Source: Pestalotiopsis fici W106-1 (Eukaryota; Ascomycota; Sordariomycetes; Amphisphaeriales; Sporocadaceae). Taken from it: DNA of 64,000 nt. The notes under the pieces were generated by a model, which saw only the letters and a program-made list of their open reading frames with translations, was not told the origin of the DNA and did not search any database. The stretch covers positions 450,619 to 514,618 of the forward strand of contig NW_006917092.1 in the NCBI RefSeq assembly GCF_000516985.1, given 5' to 3'. Shown piece by piece: positions 1 through 12,030 of this stretch (position 1 is the stretch's first letter; each line of letters opens with the position of its first letter). A program made the position numbers and the translations under genes.

Positions 1-1191
1 CTCTGAAAATGTACAACATGAGACTCTCGATAGTCTCCAGAACCTCGACGTAGGACTCCTCAATCTCCATCTCCATATCGAGACCAGTGAACTATGGAAA
101 GTTAGACGGTGCCTATGTCATGATGTTCTTTTTGCAAAACATACCTCGGTCATGTGTCTCGGGGTGTTCGAGTTCTCAGCTCTGAAAACGGGACCAATGC
201 AGAATACACGCTTGCGACCGCCAGCAATCTCAAATTGCTTGTAGAATTGAGGGGATTGAGCAAGGTAGGCGTGCTTATCAAAGTACTTCATTCCAAACAC
301 ATTTGCACCACCTTCAGAGGCCGCTCCAATCAGGCACGGGGGTTCAAACTGAACAAAGTCTCTAGACTCCAGGAACTCGGCAAAGAGCTTTCTGACGGTC
401 ATACGGATATCCGCGATAGCCTGTTGGACAGGCGCTCTCTTGTGCATGACAGGGTTGTTCAGATGGGTGGTCAAGCTGGCTGCAGGAGCACCGGCCGGGT
501 CGGTGATGGAAAGCTCCTTGACAGCCTCGGTCGGGGCTGTCTCGTCCTCGTCCTCAAAGCTAGCCACAGCCTTGTTGGCGGCTCCCAGGGTCATACCTAG
601 AACCTCGGGGCCCGAGGCGATGAGGTAGCACTTGGTGATGTGAAGTTCATAGTCGCTGACGCGGCAGCTCTTGACGGGCTCGAGTGGCTTCTTGACAAGA
701 GCCTCGACGAGCACGAAACTCTCGAGTCTGATACCACCAGTCCACTTGACCATTTGCTTGCTCACGGGCGTGCCCTCGGGGCTGACGGCCATGACACCCT
801 GTATCGACCAATTGCGCTCCTCCCTGATTTCAACAAAGGCCATCTTGGCGCCTTGCATACGGGAGTTCTGGATCCATCCTCGCAGCTTGACAGTCTTGTC
901 CAGGTGCTGCTCGCCCAAGTCCTTGAGCTTGACCTTCTCGGCATCGACCTTGGTCGTGTGGTGGATGTCGCCGTAGTTGTCCTTTGCGAGATCCTCGCCA
1001 CCGCCAGCGGCAGCCTTGGCGGCAGCTTCTCTGGCCTTGACCTCAGCAGCACGCTTGGCCTTTTCGGCCTCCTTCTTTGCCTTGGCCTCGGCCTTCTTCA
1101 AGGCCTTCTTGGAGGGGCCGGCGTCGTCTCCCTCAGCGGCCGGGGCGTCGCCCGAAGCTTGGGTAGGGTCTTCGGTGGGTTTCTCGGACAT
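1..1191 (-). CDS. DPS1: Cytosolic aspartyl-tRNA synthetase, 5' part (partial at window edge)
   Basis: Charges tRNA-Asp with aspartate in the cytosol (class IIb synthetase). Exon 1 is 1191-145 and exon 2 starts at 91 and runs off the left edge; the intron 144-92 has GTATGT and CATAG ends. Visible order: an acidic head, a Lys/Ala/Glu-rich helical extension at about residues 25-65 typical of eukaryotic AspRS, an OB-fold anticodon-binding domain at about 95-215 (KLRGWIQNSR start), then the class II core with PPCLIGAASEGGANVF, LAQSPQFYKQ and the motif 2 region FRAENSNTPRHMTEV. After the intron the frame continues FTGLDMEMEIEE, as in motif 2 of this family. It is divergent from CMS1, with a 344-bp shared upstream region. 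The C-terminal half, including motif 3, is outside the window. Identification is firm; the symbol follows the yeast name. Confidence 0.95.
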
Positions 1192-1535
1192 GATGAAATT
1201 GGAAAATCACAAGCAATGAATTGTGACTGTTGCAAATAGCAAGCGATTGAACGAACGGCGCTGTTTCAATGCCTTTCCTTCAAATACAACCAACGATGGA
1301 GGGGTAGAATCGAGTGACTCTTCTGTCGCCCGGCGTGACGTGGGGCAAGGGAATTATTTTTGGCGGGGCAGGCACCGATAACCGCAACCCACCAACGTCA
1401 TTGGCATCTGCAACTAACCAACTGCTTCGCCCCGCTAGTCGAATTTTTCGCATACCAATTTTTTGCTTGGATGAGCGAGACTAGGATCACCAGCAACACG
1501 ATTCAAACGCATCTTGTTCGCCCACCGACACAGTC
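1192..1535. promoter_or_regulatory. Divergent promoter region between aspartyl-tRNA synthetase and CMS1
   Basis: These 344 bp lie between two head-to-head housekeeping genes and contain no credible ORF. I see no clear TATA box. The region must carry both promoters and both 5' leaders, an inference from gene orientation only. Confidence 0.5.
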
Positions 1536-2502
1536 ATGTCTGAAGAGCAGATACCGAAGTCGGAGAGTTTGGCCTCCAAGGCAAAGTCCAAGAAGCGGTC
1601 TCGTGAAGACGACGGAGGACGTCGCAAGAAGAAGAAGACTGGCTATGAGCAGGACGACAGCCTTTTGGACACTGAGCTGGGCGTCAATACCGGCATTGCT
1701 TTCATGGACTCGCAGCTTATGGCCGACCATCTTGCGCAGAGAACGACAAAGTTTGGAACGGATTTGAGTGCTGTGGAACTGGCAGATTTGTACATTTCTC
1801 GTAAGAATTTCCCGTTCCGTCGTATCTGGAATCTACATTTTCTGACATCTCGTTACAGCCGCCTCCATTCAAGACACTACATCATGGCAAGAGCCCAGAA
1901 CGTTGGCGAAGCTGCCTGATTTCTTGGAAAAGTTCACAAAAGACCCCAAGGATCTCACCAAGGCGCCGAAACAAAAAGGTGCACCTCACACGCTCATCGT
2001 AGCTGGTGCAGGTCTAAGGGCTGCGGACATTGTGAGAGCATTGAGGAAGTACCAGTCCAAGGAGAACAGTGTAGCAAAGTTGGTACGTATTTTTCTTTTC
2101 TTTTTGGAACGGATGAAGATTTCAAGCATATGACTTACATAATGCACAGTTCGCCAAGCACATCAAAATCGACGAGTCCATCAAGTTCCTGAGTTCACAC
2201 CGAACAGGCTTGGCAGTAGGAACCCCTCAAAGACTCACAGATCTGTTGGAGAATGGTACGATCCCCCCCCCCCTCTTTCTACGGTGTCTGCTCATAATTA
2301 TGAGGCTAATATGCATGCAGGCTCTTTATCATTGGCCAACTTGCAGCGCCTTGTGGTGGATGCTTCTCACATTGATCAGAAGAAACGAGGTATCCTCGAC
2401 ATGAAGGAGATAACCATGCCGCTCGCAAAGTGGCTGTCCAGAAAAGAGTTCAAGGACAAGTACACGGCCGAGGAGAAGCCGCTGCAGTTGCTCTTTTATT
2501 AG
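1536..2502 (+). CDS. CMS1: CMS1-like subunit of U3-containing 90S pre-ribosome
   Basis: Nucleolar ribosome-biogenesis factor of the Cms1 family. Four exons: 1536-1800, 1859-2082, 2150-2255 and 2321-2502, giving 258 residues. All three introns have GT..AG ends and the phases fit. The N-terminus is a basic, nuclear-localisation-like stretch (KAKSKKRSRED, RRKKKK at about 15-35). The family core follows: LSAVELADLYI, DTTSWQEPRTLAKLPDFL, then HTLIVAGAGLRAADIVRALR, FAKHIKIDESIKFL and VGTPQRLTDLL. These resemble a degenerate DExD helicase fold without Walker residues. The last exon holds LVVDASHIDQKKRGILDMKE. Exon 1 uses the first ATG after the promoter. The third intron holds a run of ten C. Confident from motif order. 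Confidence 0.88.
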
Positions 2503-4714
2503 GCCAAGGCGCAGGGACTGTGTTATTAGTTCTATGTACGGTTGCAGGGGAAAACACGGCCACAGTGAGAGACGGGGTTTAGAAATATGTACCTGTATGA
2601 GACAGCATAACGCCGTGACAATCCAGGAATGGTGGCGCAAGGGCAGGCTCCGCTTCGGGCATACCGAAGAGTTTGTGGTCCGAGGAGCTTGGGAGTGACA
2701 GGCAAGGCATTTACTGGCGTTTGGCGGCAACACAAAAGCAAGGCTCGGATAAAAAAAGCACAATGATACCATTAGACAGATCAAGACAGAATCTTTTGCA
2801 TTATTTCTTATGAGAGTAAAGAAAATCTGATTTCTAGGCTTGGGTAAGGTACTTTATTACAAGGGTTTCATGTGCAATCATGTCGATTTATGCCCCCTCC
2901 CGACCAGTATGCATCCTTGGTCCAGTATCCTCAATTAATTATTATCCATTAGACTCCTGGACCACCTGGAGAGTCAAGTGAAGATTTGCTAGAATATCTC
3001 TTGAAAGAATGACCATGAACGAAGTGGGAAGAACGACACAGCTCCGACAAATGTCTCCACGCAACCTGGTATTCTTGCTCTCCTCTTACGATAGGCAATG
3101 ACCATGTTCTCCTGTTCCGTTCTTGAGGTGTCACAATGCATGTGCCCAGCCTGGTCATCGTGTTGCGGTGTGTCTCATGATAGCATGGCTGGCAAATTTG
3201 GGCTTTTTGCCATCCACTGTGTCTCTTGAATAACGGAGAAGTGTTGTATAATTTGCTTCTTGTGTCTGGAGATTGCTGCAAGATTGCTTCCTACTTGAAA
3301 ACAAACGCTCTTATCACGGAGGTTTCTGCACCAGTCCAGAAGATTTGACACCTAACCGAGATGGGCGGTTCCTCCGAGCGAGACATTGTTGTTGAGCGGC
3401 GGACTGCAGTGATGTCGGCTAGGAGATTCCACGAACCGAAACATCGGCCTCATTCCTGGGGCGGTAAGATGGGTTCATCTTTCCCGTTCGCCGCAATTTG
3501 CTTCTCTGCAAAAGAATTGGCATGGCCGGGTGGTGGGACTGCTTGACCGAAGATACTCGGACAAAAGCACAGTCTCTGCCATGATTTGTTGTAATATGGA
3601 AGAAGATGAACCCGTTGAGCAGTGATATGTACGTGGCAAACTCCAATAAGTCCATTCAACAGGCTAAAAGGATGCTGTATGGATCGAACGATTTTCTCGG
3701 AAGTTTTTTTGGTTATTAGCTTGCCACTGAGGCCCACAGCCATGGCTGATCACGATGTCGAATACATGAAGGAGAGGTTACTAGTCCAGATTGCTGCCGT
3801 GGCCTCATGAAACGGCCAACTCGTGATCGCCTTGGACGTGGAGTCACTAGCACTCTATGGGCCTTGGACGATCACTGCCTTATCTAAGCTGGGTATACTG
3901 CTTCTTTTCTTGCATATGTCTTCTGCAAGTGCTTTCTGCCCATGTATGCGTTGGCACGGCATACCACGGTTTGCAGATGGCAACAAGGTTTACGACACGC
4001 GATCGGAAGCCCATCTATGCAGCGGCTGTATAGATTGACATGGTCCGGCATCAAATATGGTACACGTGAGTCGATCCGCGCTCGCCACTACTTTCACTTT
4101 TTTCTCTCTCTCCGCTGAAAAGTCAAGTTCCCGTGCAAATCTACAGCCCTAGGCTTTCAGTGTTGAGTAAATGAATTTACCATAGATGACAAGCTGAATG
4201 GCAGTACTATATTCCGCGCCTTTGGAAGATGATGCCGTACTCTGTCATTGTACATGAATAAATATCAACTTGTGCAGAACCTCCACGTGAATAGCCTGGT
4301 TTCTTGCGACTGGATCGGGACAGAAGTTTCACACCGGCCCCATATCTAGATCGAAGAAAGGTATTCTTGTTTGCTTTGACAGCCAGTCATCAGCCCGACT
4401 ACCTGGTTTTCCAACACAGTGTATCTTGTAGCCGAGCGAGGGGTGCACCCAGGCACATCTTTGTATTACCGCGGGCTGTTGTAGAAGGTAATAGTCTGTC
4501 AGGTTGTCTGTAGACTAGGATAAGAGGTCCAGGATGATGTGCTACAGTGCCTCGGGGGCCTGGCACTGCGCCAGGTCAACCGTATAAGACAGTGGCTAAT
4601 GCACCTGAGTACATAAAGACAGCGAGGCTTGCATGTGTACATCGACTAACCGCCTCGATAGTTTTGCAATACAGATCACACTGCGGAACAGTGCATGATC
4701 TGAGCCTACCCTGC
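2503..4714. other. Gene-free interval, 2.2 kb
   Basis: Between the convergent ends of CMS1 and the 2-oxoglutarate dioxygenase I see only short overlapping ORFs on both strands (the longest is 151 residues antisense to the end of CMS1). None has recognisable motifs, splice logic or domain-like composition. No tRNA-like arms or tandem repeats were recognised. Both flanking genes end here, so it must hold their 3' UTRs and terminators. Confidence 0.5.
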
Positions 4715-6335
4715 CTACCTCCTTACACAGAGATCGCTGCGCAGTATCCACTTATATCCATCCAATACTTCCCGCCCCTCATGCTTCACAAGACGCATCT
4801 GGTTAGCTTATCGCCATGCAGAGCGGGATGTATGAAAAAAAAAATCAAGACATACCAGGAGACAGTCGTCACCATGCTTGTGAAGCAGCAACATTCCAGT
4901 CTCAAGCTCGACTTCAATCGCCTCCTTGCCCACCTTTCGATCATGAGGGTAAAAGACCGTTTGGCCTCCTAGACAACCCTCGGCGGCTGATGTCAGGTAG
5001 AGCAATAGTGTCCATGTCGTCCGTGTACTGACAGCCTCTGGTCTATCAATAGTGGCGGGGAGGGTCACATCGTTGAAGTCGTCGTCTGGTCTCAGTTCTT
5101 AGCTGGTCTGTTGTACAGAGTCTTGGTTCGTGCGGCGTCATTGGGAAACATGCAGAAGCGCCGACATTGTATAGTAGAGATCCGGGAAAGGCTTCACCCG
5201 AGTCACGACACCGAAACATCGGCCCAACAACTCAGGTTGAATTTCCCCGGTAAAGGTGATCGAGGTGGCTGCGGCTGAAGATGCACACGAGTTGCTACTT
5301 TGGCTAGGTTCATGTAGATCAAAGGGATGAGGCAAGGAAAGCCTTGAATCACTTACAGTGCGCATCGAAAAATTGGCCTTTTGAATATCGATCTGCAGAG
5401 CCGAGACATGTTAGTACTGCTTGTTGCGTTGAACCAATGCCATTTTCTGTTGCCAACGCCGCTGCATTGATGTGTCTGGTTCACGAGGGCCGCAACGCTA
5501 GGCTGGTGATGATACGCAATCAAAGGCTGCAGGGCAACCGGAAAAGCATATCAGGGGTTCTGTACGTACACTATAGCGTTCAGTATTAGTAATGATTGTA
5601 CAGTCTCAGTGAAGCTCAGACGGCCGAGCTCGTCATTTGATGCACTCAGATCAAGGCCAGCGGATGGGCAATAGAACAAGCAAGCAGGACAGAAGGCTTA
5701 CAACGCGTATGTTGGGATTTACTGGGTGCCCGGAATCAAGTTAGCCAATTGGGTCCATCATCCACAACAGAAAGTTCCTCATTGACCATTTTCGGCCTCG
5801 TGCAGCATTTAAGAAGGCAACATGATGTGATGTGTTCAAAAACCAATTACTCACAGCCTACGACGGCACCACCCCTATATCAACAGTCAGCAAAAGCAAC
5901 GAGGCGGGTGGTCTCCGCGACAGGGAGTTCCTTGACTGGACAGGATGCTCACCAAAGGTTAGTCAAGGTCTCATCTTGCACCAAGTCCTTGAGACCAGTC
6001 TCCATCCACAGACGCTGGGCAAAAGCGAAATCATTTATCTGAAATCTGTCATTCACTCGCACGGCTTCCCCGCGTTTGGGACGGCCTGGGGTAGTCGTCA
6101 AGGGAAGAGTCTGGAGAAAGGCGACATAGTCTCGACAGAGAGACTTTGGAAAGAAGTTACGGGCCACGAGGATCTTGTCCTCGAATGCCGGCACCGGTGG
6201 CTCCAGAGTCAAATGAGCAACAGGCAGTGGGGGTTTGAAGACGGGCCAATTGGGCAGCGAGACTGACTTTTCGATGGTTTCTGCGCCTTTCTGCACAATG
6301 GACTTGGGCTGCTTTGGGGCCTTGCTTTTACCCAT
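4715..6335 (-). CDS. Fe(II)/2-oxoglutarate-dependent dioxygenase (prolyl 4-hydroxylase-like fold), seven exons including a 1-nt exon
   Basis: Oxidoreductase of the P4Hc type, 252 residues; substrate unknown. Exons: 6335-5953, 5874-5855, 5721-5702, 5570 (one base), 5392-5357, 5085-4856 and 4783-4715. The lengths sum to 759 nt. The joined reading gives WGGAVVG, LNPNIRV, then Y from the single-base exon, RYSKGQFFDAH, YDDFNDVTLP, TTWTLLLYLTS, LLLHKHGDDCLL and HEGREVLDGYKWILRSD. Predicted iron ligands are H153 and D155 (HYD) and the distal H231 in the last exon; K241 is placed to hold 2-oxoglutarate. The last intron probably uses the AG after GTGAAG, because the nearer CAG directly abuts the branch-like GCTAAC. 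Without the single-base exon the frame shifts and stops soon into the next-but-one exon. The alternative is a recently frameshifted gene. The N-terminal 45 residues are Lys/Pro-rich. Confidence 0.8.
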
Positions 6336-7417
6336 GTTTGCCTGCCTCGTTGAAACCTGAGCCGGCCGGAAACCCGGAATATGGGAGCTGAGAAGAGGTT
6401 GAGGTTGGGAATTCCAGGATTGGAACAGAGCTGCTTTGAGATAGGGCCGCTAGATGGCTTGGCGTAATGGGGCCCGGTCTTCTGGTAGGTGCACTAGGGA
6501 CACAGGTAGGGGGATTGTTAGCGAGCCAGCCCCCAAATAGCCCCAAGTATATGCACTGTTATCGCCTCTGGGACCAAACATCACATACCTCTCTCTGTAC
6601 TCTGTAGTTACATGGCCCTCAAATGTTATTACCTAGACGCCTCACAGATGTCATTTTAGGTTTCACTGCATCTTTTTCTTCTTCATATTATTGGATATTG
6701 TCACCTGCTCCGTGGCTTTCTGTATGCATTGTACTTTGGCCACACTTATCTAAGAATATTAGTCAGTCAGGCCATTGTCATCCATGTTCATGTGGCCATC
6801 CGAGACTCTGGGGTACCCGTAACAAACAAAGTAAGCAGCCATTGAGAGTGTTTAATCTGTAGCGAATCCGCTTAAGTTGACCTGTCAAAACGAGCTACAG
6901 ACATTCATGCAGTGCTCACTCTATGTACTTCACCGGCCCGCCCTGCCCCCTCAAATGCTACTGGATTCGTTTTGTACCTAATCTTCCTGCCGCTTTCGCA
7001 AATCTCCACGAGCGGTGTGTGCCTGCAAAGCGATTTATGAGCTGCCATTCGTCAAGGATCATCTATTCAGCTCTCGGGCTGTTCCAAGCACTCGGGACGA
7101 GAGGTCGCGAACAGTGCGGCGGAGAGATCCAATACCTTGGGCAAGAAGGGGGTAGCAAAGGCCGGAAATGCATTTTCTTTTTCTCATATATGCTTACTTC
7201 TCAATAGACAAAATGCCAGCTGTTATCATACGGAACGTCTGTTGCGTTATGCCCACCTTGGATTGAGGTCAGACATTCCCCGGGTAGAGATGCACCAAAT
7301 TATAACAGTCTTGATATATGAGGAAGTCTGTGCTATATATACTTCAGGCCTGAGCTTTCCCTCCGCCTCCAAGCCTGAAAATATTGTAACAGCATAGAAA
7401 TCTGACAATAAAATACG
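6336..7417. other. Upstream region of two divergent genes, no ORF supported
   Basis: About 1.1 kb between the dioxygenase (-) and an unrecognised gene (+). A 72-residue minus-strand ORF at 6328-6546 overlaps the dioxygenase start in another frame and is most likely leader sequence. Nothing else in the interval looks coding. Confidence 0.4.
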
Positions 7418-8467
7418 ATGAGCAAATTAGCCACTTGGATCAAAGATGGTGACAGGGCTCGTAAGTTCGATTTGTTGTTGTGGTACAAATAGAGAAGGCT
7501 ACCATAAAAGTGTTTGCTAATAAATAGGTACAGTGATTCGCTTGAACAAGGCAATCGCCAGGAACAATGACGACCCAGAATCAGAACTCTCGCATGTTGA
7601 ATTTCCGCTACCAGGAGTAATGGAGGTCCAAAGCATTCTCAAGTATCGAAAACAACAACGTGACAAGCTGCGAGGTCATAGCCTAGCCGAACACCGCCGC
7701 CGTTTCCTTCTCAACTTTGATAAAAACATCCACCAAGCATGCATATTGTTGAACCAGCAAAAGCTGGATGGAACAATTGCCGACTTGTTGCAACCATTGG
7801 AGAACATCCGGGCCGCCTTGAAAGATCTTTGCGTTGTAGAGGCCAGTGACGATGCAGAAGCAGTGACCGAGCCGGAGTTACCACGGGAGCTCCTCAGGGA
7901 GAATGTTGATTGCAACCCACGGCAAGTATGGCTCATGATCAAGCTTGGCTACACCAGAATTTGTCTCGAAATCCAGATACATATTCTCAAGCATATATAT
8001 CCAGATCAAATCGACTTTTGGGCTGAGGCGGAAGAGGACTGTAAGTGAACCCCACAGCCGACTCTCACCTGTAATATTTGTGAGCAGTAGTTGCCATGTA
8101 TTTGAACACTGAAGAGCCTGCGGAATGGTAGTCCTGAATCACTTTATAAATGGTGAAGCAAGATCACTGACTTGTTCCTGCAGTACATAGACCACAATGG
8201 CCCACCCAGTTTTCTTTGGACACTCGAGAATCCATGAAGCTACAGTCTCGGGTATGTCCTGAGATGTTGTCACGACAACTCGCAGACAAGAATATGAGGC
8301 GGTTATGGCGTGAACAGTTGCCTCAACCGATTCGGAACTTTTATGATATAGACCTTGCCCCTGATAAATCTACGACCTCTGCCCAGTCATCACCTCGATC
8401 ATTGGACACTGAAAGCAACAGTTCAGGTGGAGGGTTTTCGCGATCCAAGAGAAGAAGAGTCTATTAG
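7418..8467 (+). CDS. Conserved-looking hypothetical protein, 279 residues
   Basis: Not recognised. Three exons, 7418-7460, 7528-8040 and 8184-8467, with GTAAGT-type donors and matching phases. The protein starts MSKLATWIKDGD. It has a long helical middle with LNFDKNIHQACILLNQQK and two leucine-rich segments, then VWLMIKLGYTRICLEIQ and a Trp/acidic segment FWAEAEEDC. The last exon holds RPQWPTQFSLDTRESMKLQS, a charged helix (LADKNMRRLWREQLPQP) and a Ser-rich tail ending in a basic RSKRRRVY, which could be a nuclear signal. There is no enzyme motif or signal peptide. The consistent frame across two introns and the lack of low-complexity filler argue for a real gene, perhaps a nuclear or cytosolic adaptor; that role is a guess. 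Confidence 0.65.
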
Positions 8468-8892
8468 CATGTGATGGAACAGACTGCTCTCAAGTCATGA
8501 TATTGGATGTTTGTCTGGAATACAAATCCGAGTCGTGTACAAATGATTGACATTATATTGATTAAAAAGTCACCACGACCTACTACAAGATGCAAGTATG
8601 GGGGCTATAATGCAAGTAAAAGTACAGTAGTATCGCTATTGGAGCTTAGTTGGCGCTATCCGATCGACCCAGAGTGGCGCGATGGTTTTTAGTCTACCCC
8701 AGATTTTCCAGGTTGGGCGGGTCTAGCTCCACCTCCATAGCTTCTTCCTTTCTACACTACAGAAATAACTTTCCTTCAGGGTCGCGACCACCTGTGCCAG
8801 CTCGTATGTGAGCGTTTCCCTCCTTTGAAATCAACAAGTATCAAGCTTTCTAAACCCCGGAAAACTCCGACTCGAAGACTGCGATCACGACA
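8468..8892. other. Intergenic spacer upstream of AIM11
   Basis: About 425 bp between tandem plus-strand genes. A short ORF at 8507-8692 has no coding character. The part near 8700-8890 is pyrimidine-rich and is the likely AIM11 promoter and leader. Confidence 0.4.
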
Positions 8893-9549
8893 ATGTGGTC
8901 TTTTGGCACCACCATGACAATTGCAAATGATGATCACGACCGGCGGCAGGCCAAGGCGCCATCATCCTCCCCAGCTACGACTCCAGAGCCCCCCTCTCGC
9001 GACAATGCACCGTTTGTTAGCACTCGACCAGACACGCGATCGCCCATATTATCACAAAGATCACTCAGCCAGCTAGGCTTCTTCGCCGCCGGGGCGGGTT
9101 TCCTATCTCTTTCGGTTCTCATTACGCGACGCGCCATTCTTCGCAAGCACTTGACCGCGATACCCTTATTCTTTGAACAGAGCAACAAGCCAGCCAGCAA
9201 ACTAAGCGGGGATGGAGGCTTGGTAGCTGTTGAAGCGTTGGGGCTTGCGACACTCAACACTATGGGATTCGGTATCATGGCGACAGGTGGCTTGTCCTGG
9301 GCTTTTGACCTCTCGAGCGTGGAAGAACTACGCGCGGCGGCTAGGAAACAGATCGTGGGAGAGGCCGGGGACATTGATGAGGCCGCTGAACGCGAGGTGG
9401 CCGAATACTTCTCCAACCTTCTGAGCGGTGGTGACAACAAGGAAGGCAAGCCCTCGGTCACGGAAGCAGTTGGCAATCTCCTACGGCTGAAGGATCAAAA
9501 AGGCGACCAGCAGCCAAGCACAAAACCCCCTACATCAAAGGATAGCTGA
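8893..9549 (+). CDS. AIM11: AIM11 family mitochondrial membrane protein
   Basis: Small fungal membrane protein of the Aim11 family (altered inheritance of mitochondria); its molecular role is not established. Single exon, 218 residues from the first ATG; a second in-frame ATG seven codons later is also possible. Residues 1-55 are Ser/Pro-rich and hydrophilic. Then comes the family signature LSQLGFFAAGAGFLSLSVLI with TRRAILRK, forming the first membrane helix. The second, VAVEALGLATLNTMGFGIM, is near residues 113-135 and is followed by WAFDLSSVEELRAAARK. The C-terminal 60 residues are charged and low in complexity. Length and two-helix layout fit the family. Confidence 0.85.
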   Translation: MWSFGTTMTIANDDHDRRQAKAPSSSPATTPEPPSRDNAPFVSTRPDTRSPILSQRSLSQLGFFAAGAGFLSLSVLITRRAILRKHLTAIPLFFEQSNKPASKLSGDGGLVAVEALGLATLNTMGFGIMATGGLSWAFDLSSVEELRAAARKQIVGEAGDIDEAAEREVAEYFSNLLSGGDNKEGKPSVTEAVGNLLRLKDQKGDQQPSTKPPTSKDS

Positions 9550-10287
9550 AGGGCCTACTTTGGATAAAGGATTGGAAAATCAGAGAGGGCGCATTTACAG
9601 CCCATGGTCAGCCTCAAGAACGGCTGAAGTTGTTGATTTCATTACAGCTATCTGACGATGGCCCAAAATATGTTGATGATCTCCGCAGCAACTGTGGAAA
9701 GCTCAGCAAAGATGAGGCCAGATACAGCATGACTCAGAGACCTCTACAGCTATGCTGAAATGTCCACCGCGGCGGTGATGGCCTGCCGGTCACATAAAGA
9801 AGAGTTGAAAGTCGTGTTCAGAGACGCCCGACCAGGCGACGCGTGCATACTTGTACAAAATCGATTAGAGAATCGCACAATCTCCCATAATAATTACCAT
9901 ACGAGGAACTGCTAGACACCGAAAATTCGCAGCGGTCTCGGGTTTGGCCGTCTTATTTCCGGGCATGGGTACCATGCTTGAGGATACAGAAAAAGCAATA
10001 CAAAATCGGCACGATTCACTACGTGGCGCAATTCATAGTCAAGCCCTTGGAACTTGTGAATGCTTGGAATTCCCACTGTGTTTGGTCGTGCTCATTTCAA
10101 ATCCCGAATATCACAGTCATGCTAATAGTATCTAGGGTCTGTGCAGTTTTGTCAAGAATGTCTGTCATTTCTACCAACATTGTATTATCATCAGCTGTCA
10201 CAAAAGATTTTGGGCATTTCAGTTTCTTTTCACGTTTCCGAGTTTATTTTGATTCTTGACTCTAGGATCTTCTGTGAATTGGGCATC
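9550..10287. other. Intergenic spacer, no gene recognised
   Basis: About 740 bp between tandem plus-strand genes. Short ORFs at 9944-10259 overlap each other and lack motifs. I see no repeat or RNA gene. Confidence 0.4.
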
Positions 10288-12030
10288 ATGGCCAACTTTC
10301 GTATTCCAGCATGGAAATACAATTATGTGCGCGAGGTTTGCAGTGATGGAAGCCTCAAAACGCAAGAAATCCAGATTCCATACATTAGCCTTGAGAATGC
10401 AAAGCCGCCAATCATTGCCCGATACCTTGAGCAGAAGAATGCGGCTTACGAAGTTTTCCTCATCAGAGATTTGTCAACTATAGTCGACGATCTAGGCCGA
10501 TCGCCCACTCCGGCCGAAGCCCACGGTGCGATTGTCGGACCCAACGAACAATCTTTTCGCCCGGTATGGGTCTTTGAGGATGGGGGAGATATCAACCTGG
10601 AACCGCCCTATTACGTCGATGTTTTTGATCTCAATGACTATGATCAACTCAAGGTCAAGGCGTCTACAATCTGTTGGGTACCTCACTTGGAAGATTCAAG
10701 TGGAAATCTCATTACTCTGCTCAAGGGCTTTCCAAAACCCACCAAGTCAAAGACTTTGGGGGTCCGTGTTCTCATTCAAGAGCCTGGTAATCCTGAAGCC
10801 ACCAAGCTGGCCTGGAAGCCGGTGACTGAACTCAGAGGCCATTGCCGTGAGCTTGACTCGAATACAAAGAGAATTCTTTTCGAAGATCAGCTCGCCGCTC
10901 TACGGGCGTGGCTGGCGCAGCTGGCACCTCCAGAACCTACAGTTGTTGACCCAGTAGCCCCAGTGGAAGAGATCCGTACTATTCTGCAGGAGAACATGGA
11001 CTCTCTGAGATGGTCGTCCATGAGGCGCCTGCCCACCCCGGATGCATCTGAAGATCCGCCTTCTGGTGATGATGCGTATTCTGACTGGACTGACGTGGAC
11101 CGTAGCAACACCCCCATGAGTAACAAATCCGACGAGGAAATGGTAGAAGAGCTATCAGATGATGAGGCCTTGGCGCCACGGAGTAATGTATGTTCCTCGC
11201 CCAGAATTCATACTCCCACCACGGCTATTGTGATGGTACCTAATACACTAGTCTAGCCATGGTGTTGTTGCAAGTATGCAAGGTTGGGTCCAACATTGTC
11301 TAATCACGGGAAACCCGAACACCGTCATGGGAGTAATGAAGAATGTGCTCTGGGTTCTGATCATGACCAGCACGTAAGCAAGTTCTGGTGTCATTTCTCC
11401 CCTTCTCTGGGTTGTCTCATGAGCAAACATTGGCCCAGAATGGTGCTGCAAGAGAGCGGACTCGGATAAACTGATCAAAAGAGCTGCTTCAAACTCATTC
11501 ATCCGCCCCAAAAAGGTAATTGCTAACACACGTCATTGAAGTGCATCTTTGCCGACGCGTATCCAAGAAACTGCGTAATTCCCGAAGTCGAAAGTGAAGA
11601 CGGGGATGTACCAAGTCATACCCACTGCCTACCCCAGATCGCCGCCGATTATCACATGATTGATATCAATATTGCGCTCCATGGCTCCGACCAGGAGAAC
11701 GAAGCATGGAACGGGGAACATGCACAAGAGGAACGAGCTCGTTTGCAAACCTCGCCCCTGACGCACTCCCCAGGCCAGGGTTTAGGTCATCCCCAAGATG
11801 CCAATGTCCCCAGCAGCCCGGCGTTGGTTCCCGATAACATCACTGCGTCAACTGAACCCCTCGAGATGGAGAGCTCTGTCGCGAGCAGTGATTTCATGGA
11901 CATTGACAACATAGCAGATATGTCCGACGTGCTCTTCGACCCTAGTGTTCCATCGAGTGGACATGATATTCGGATTAATCTTGATATATACAGTCCACCA
12001 CGGCCTGCAGAAGACAGTTATTGGCAATGA
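10288..12030 (+). CDS. Hypothetical protein with acidic/Ser-rich C-terminal half, three exons
   Basis: Not recognised. Model: 10288-11187, about 11257-11373 and 11542-12030, 501 residues. The exon 1 donor is GTATGT and the exon 2 donor is GTAAGC. The last acceptor has a good TGCTAAC branch site 14 bases upstream of the AG. The start of exon 2 could also be 11275, which keeps frame. Residues 1-250 look globular, with a beta-rich run (PYISLENAKPPIIARYLEQ, VWVFEDGGDINLEPPYYVDV). The rest is Ser/Pro/Asp-rich and probably disordered, with many acidic clusters (DEEMVEELSDDEA). Such composition is common in nuclear proteins, but no domain was identified. I chose the ATG at 10288 over an upstream extension because the extension lies in spacer-like sequence. 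Confidence 0.55.

Noticed and set aside
154..1239. Plus-strand ORFs opposite aspartyl-tRNA synthetase
   Set aside because: Antisense shadows of a highly conserved gene.
10141..10287. Upstream extension of the hypothetical protein at 10.3 kb
   Set aside because: Hydrophobic, spacer-like sequence; the ATG at 10288 begins the coherent protein.
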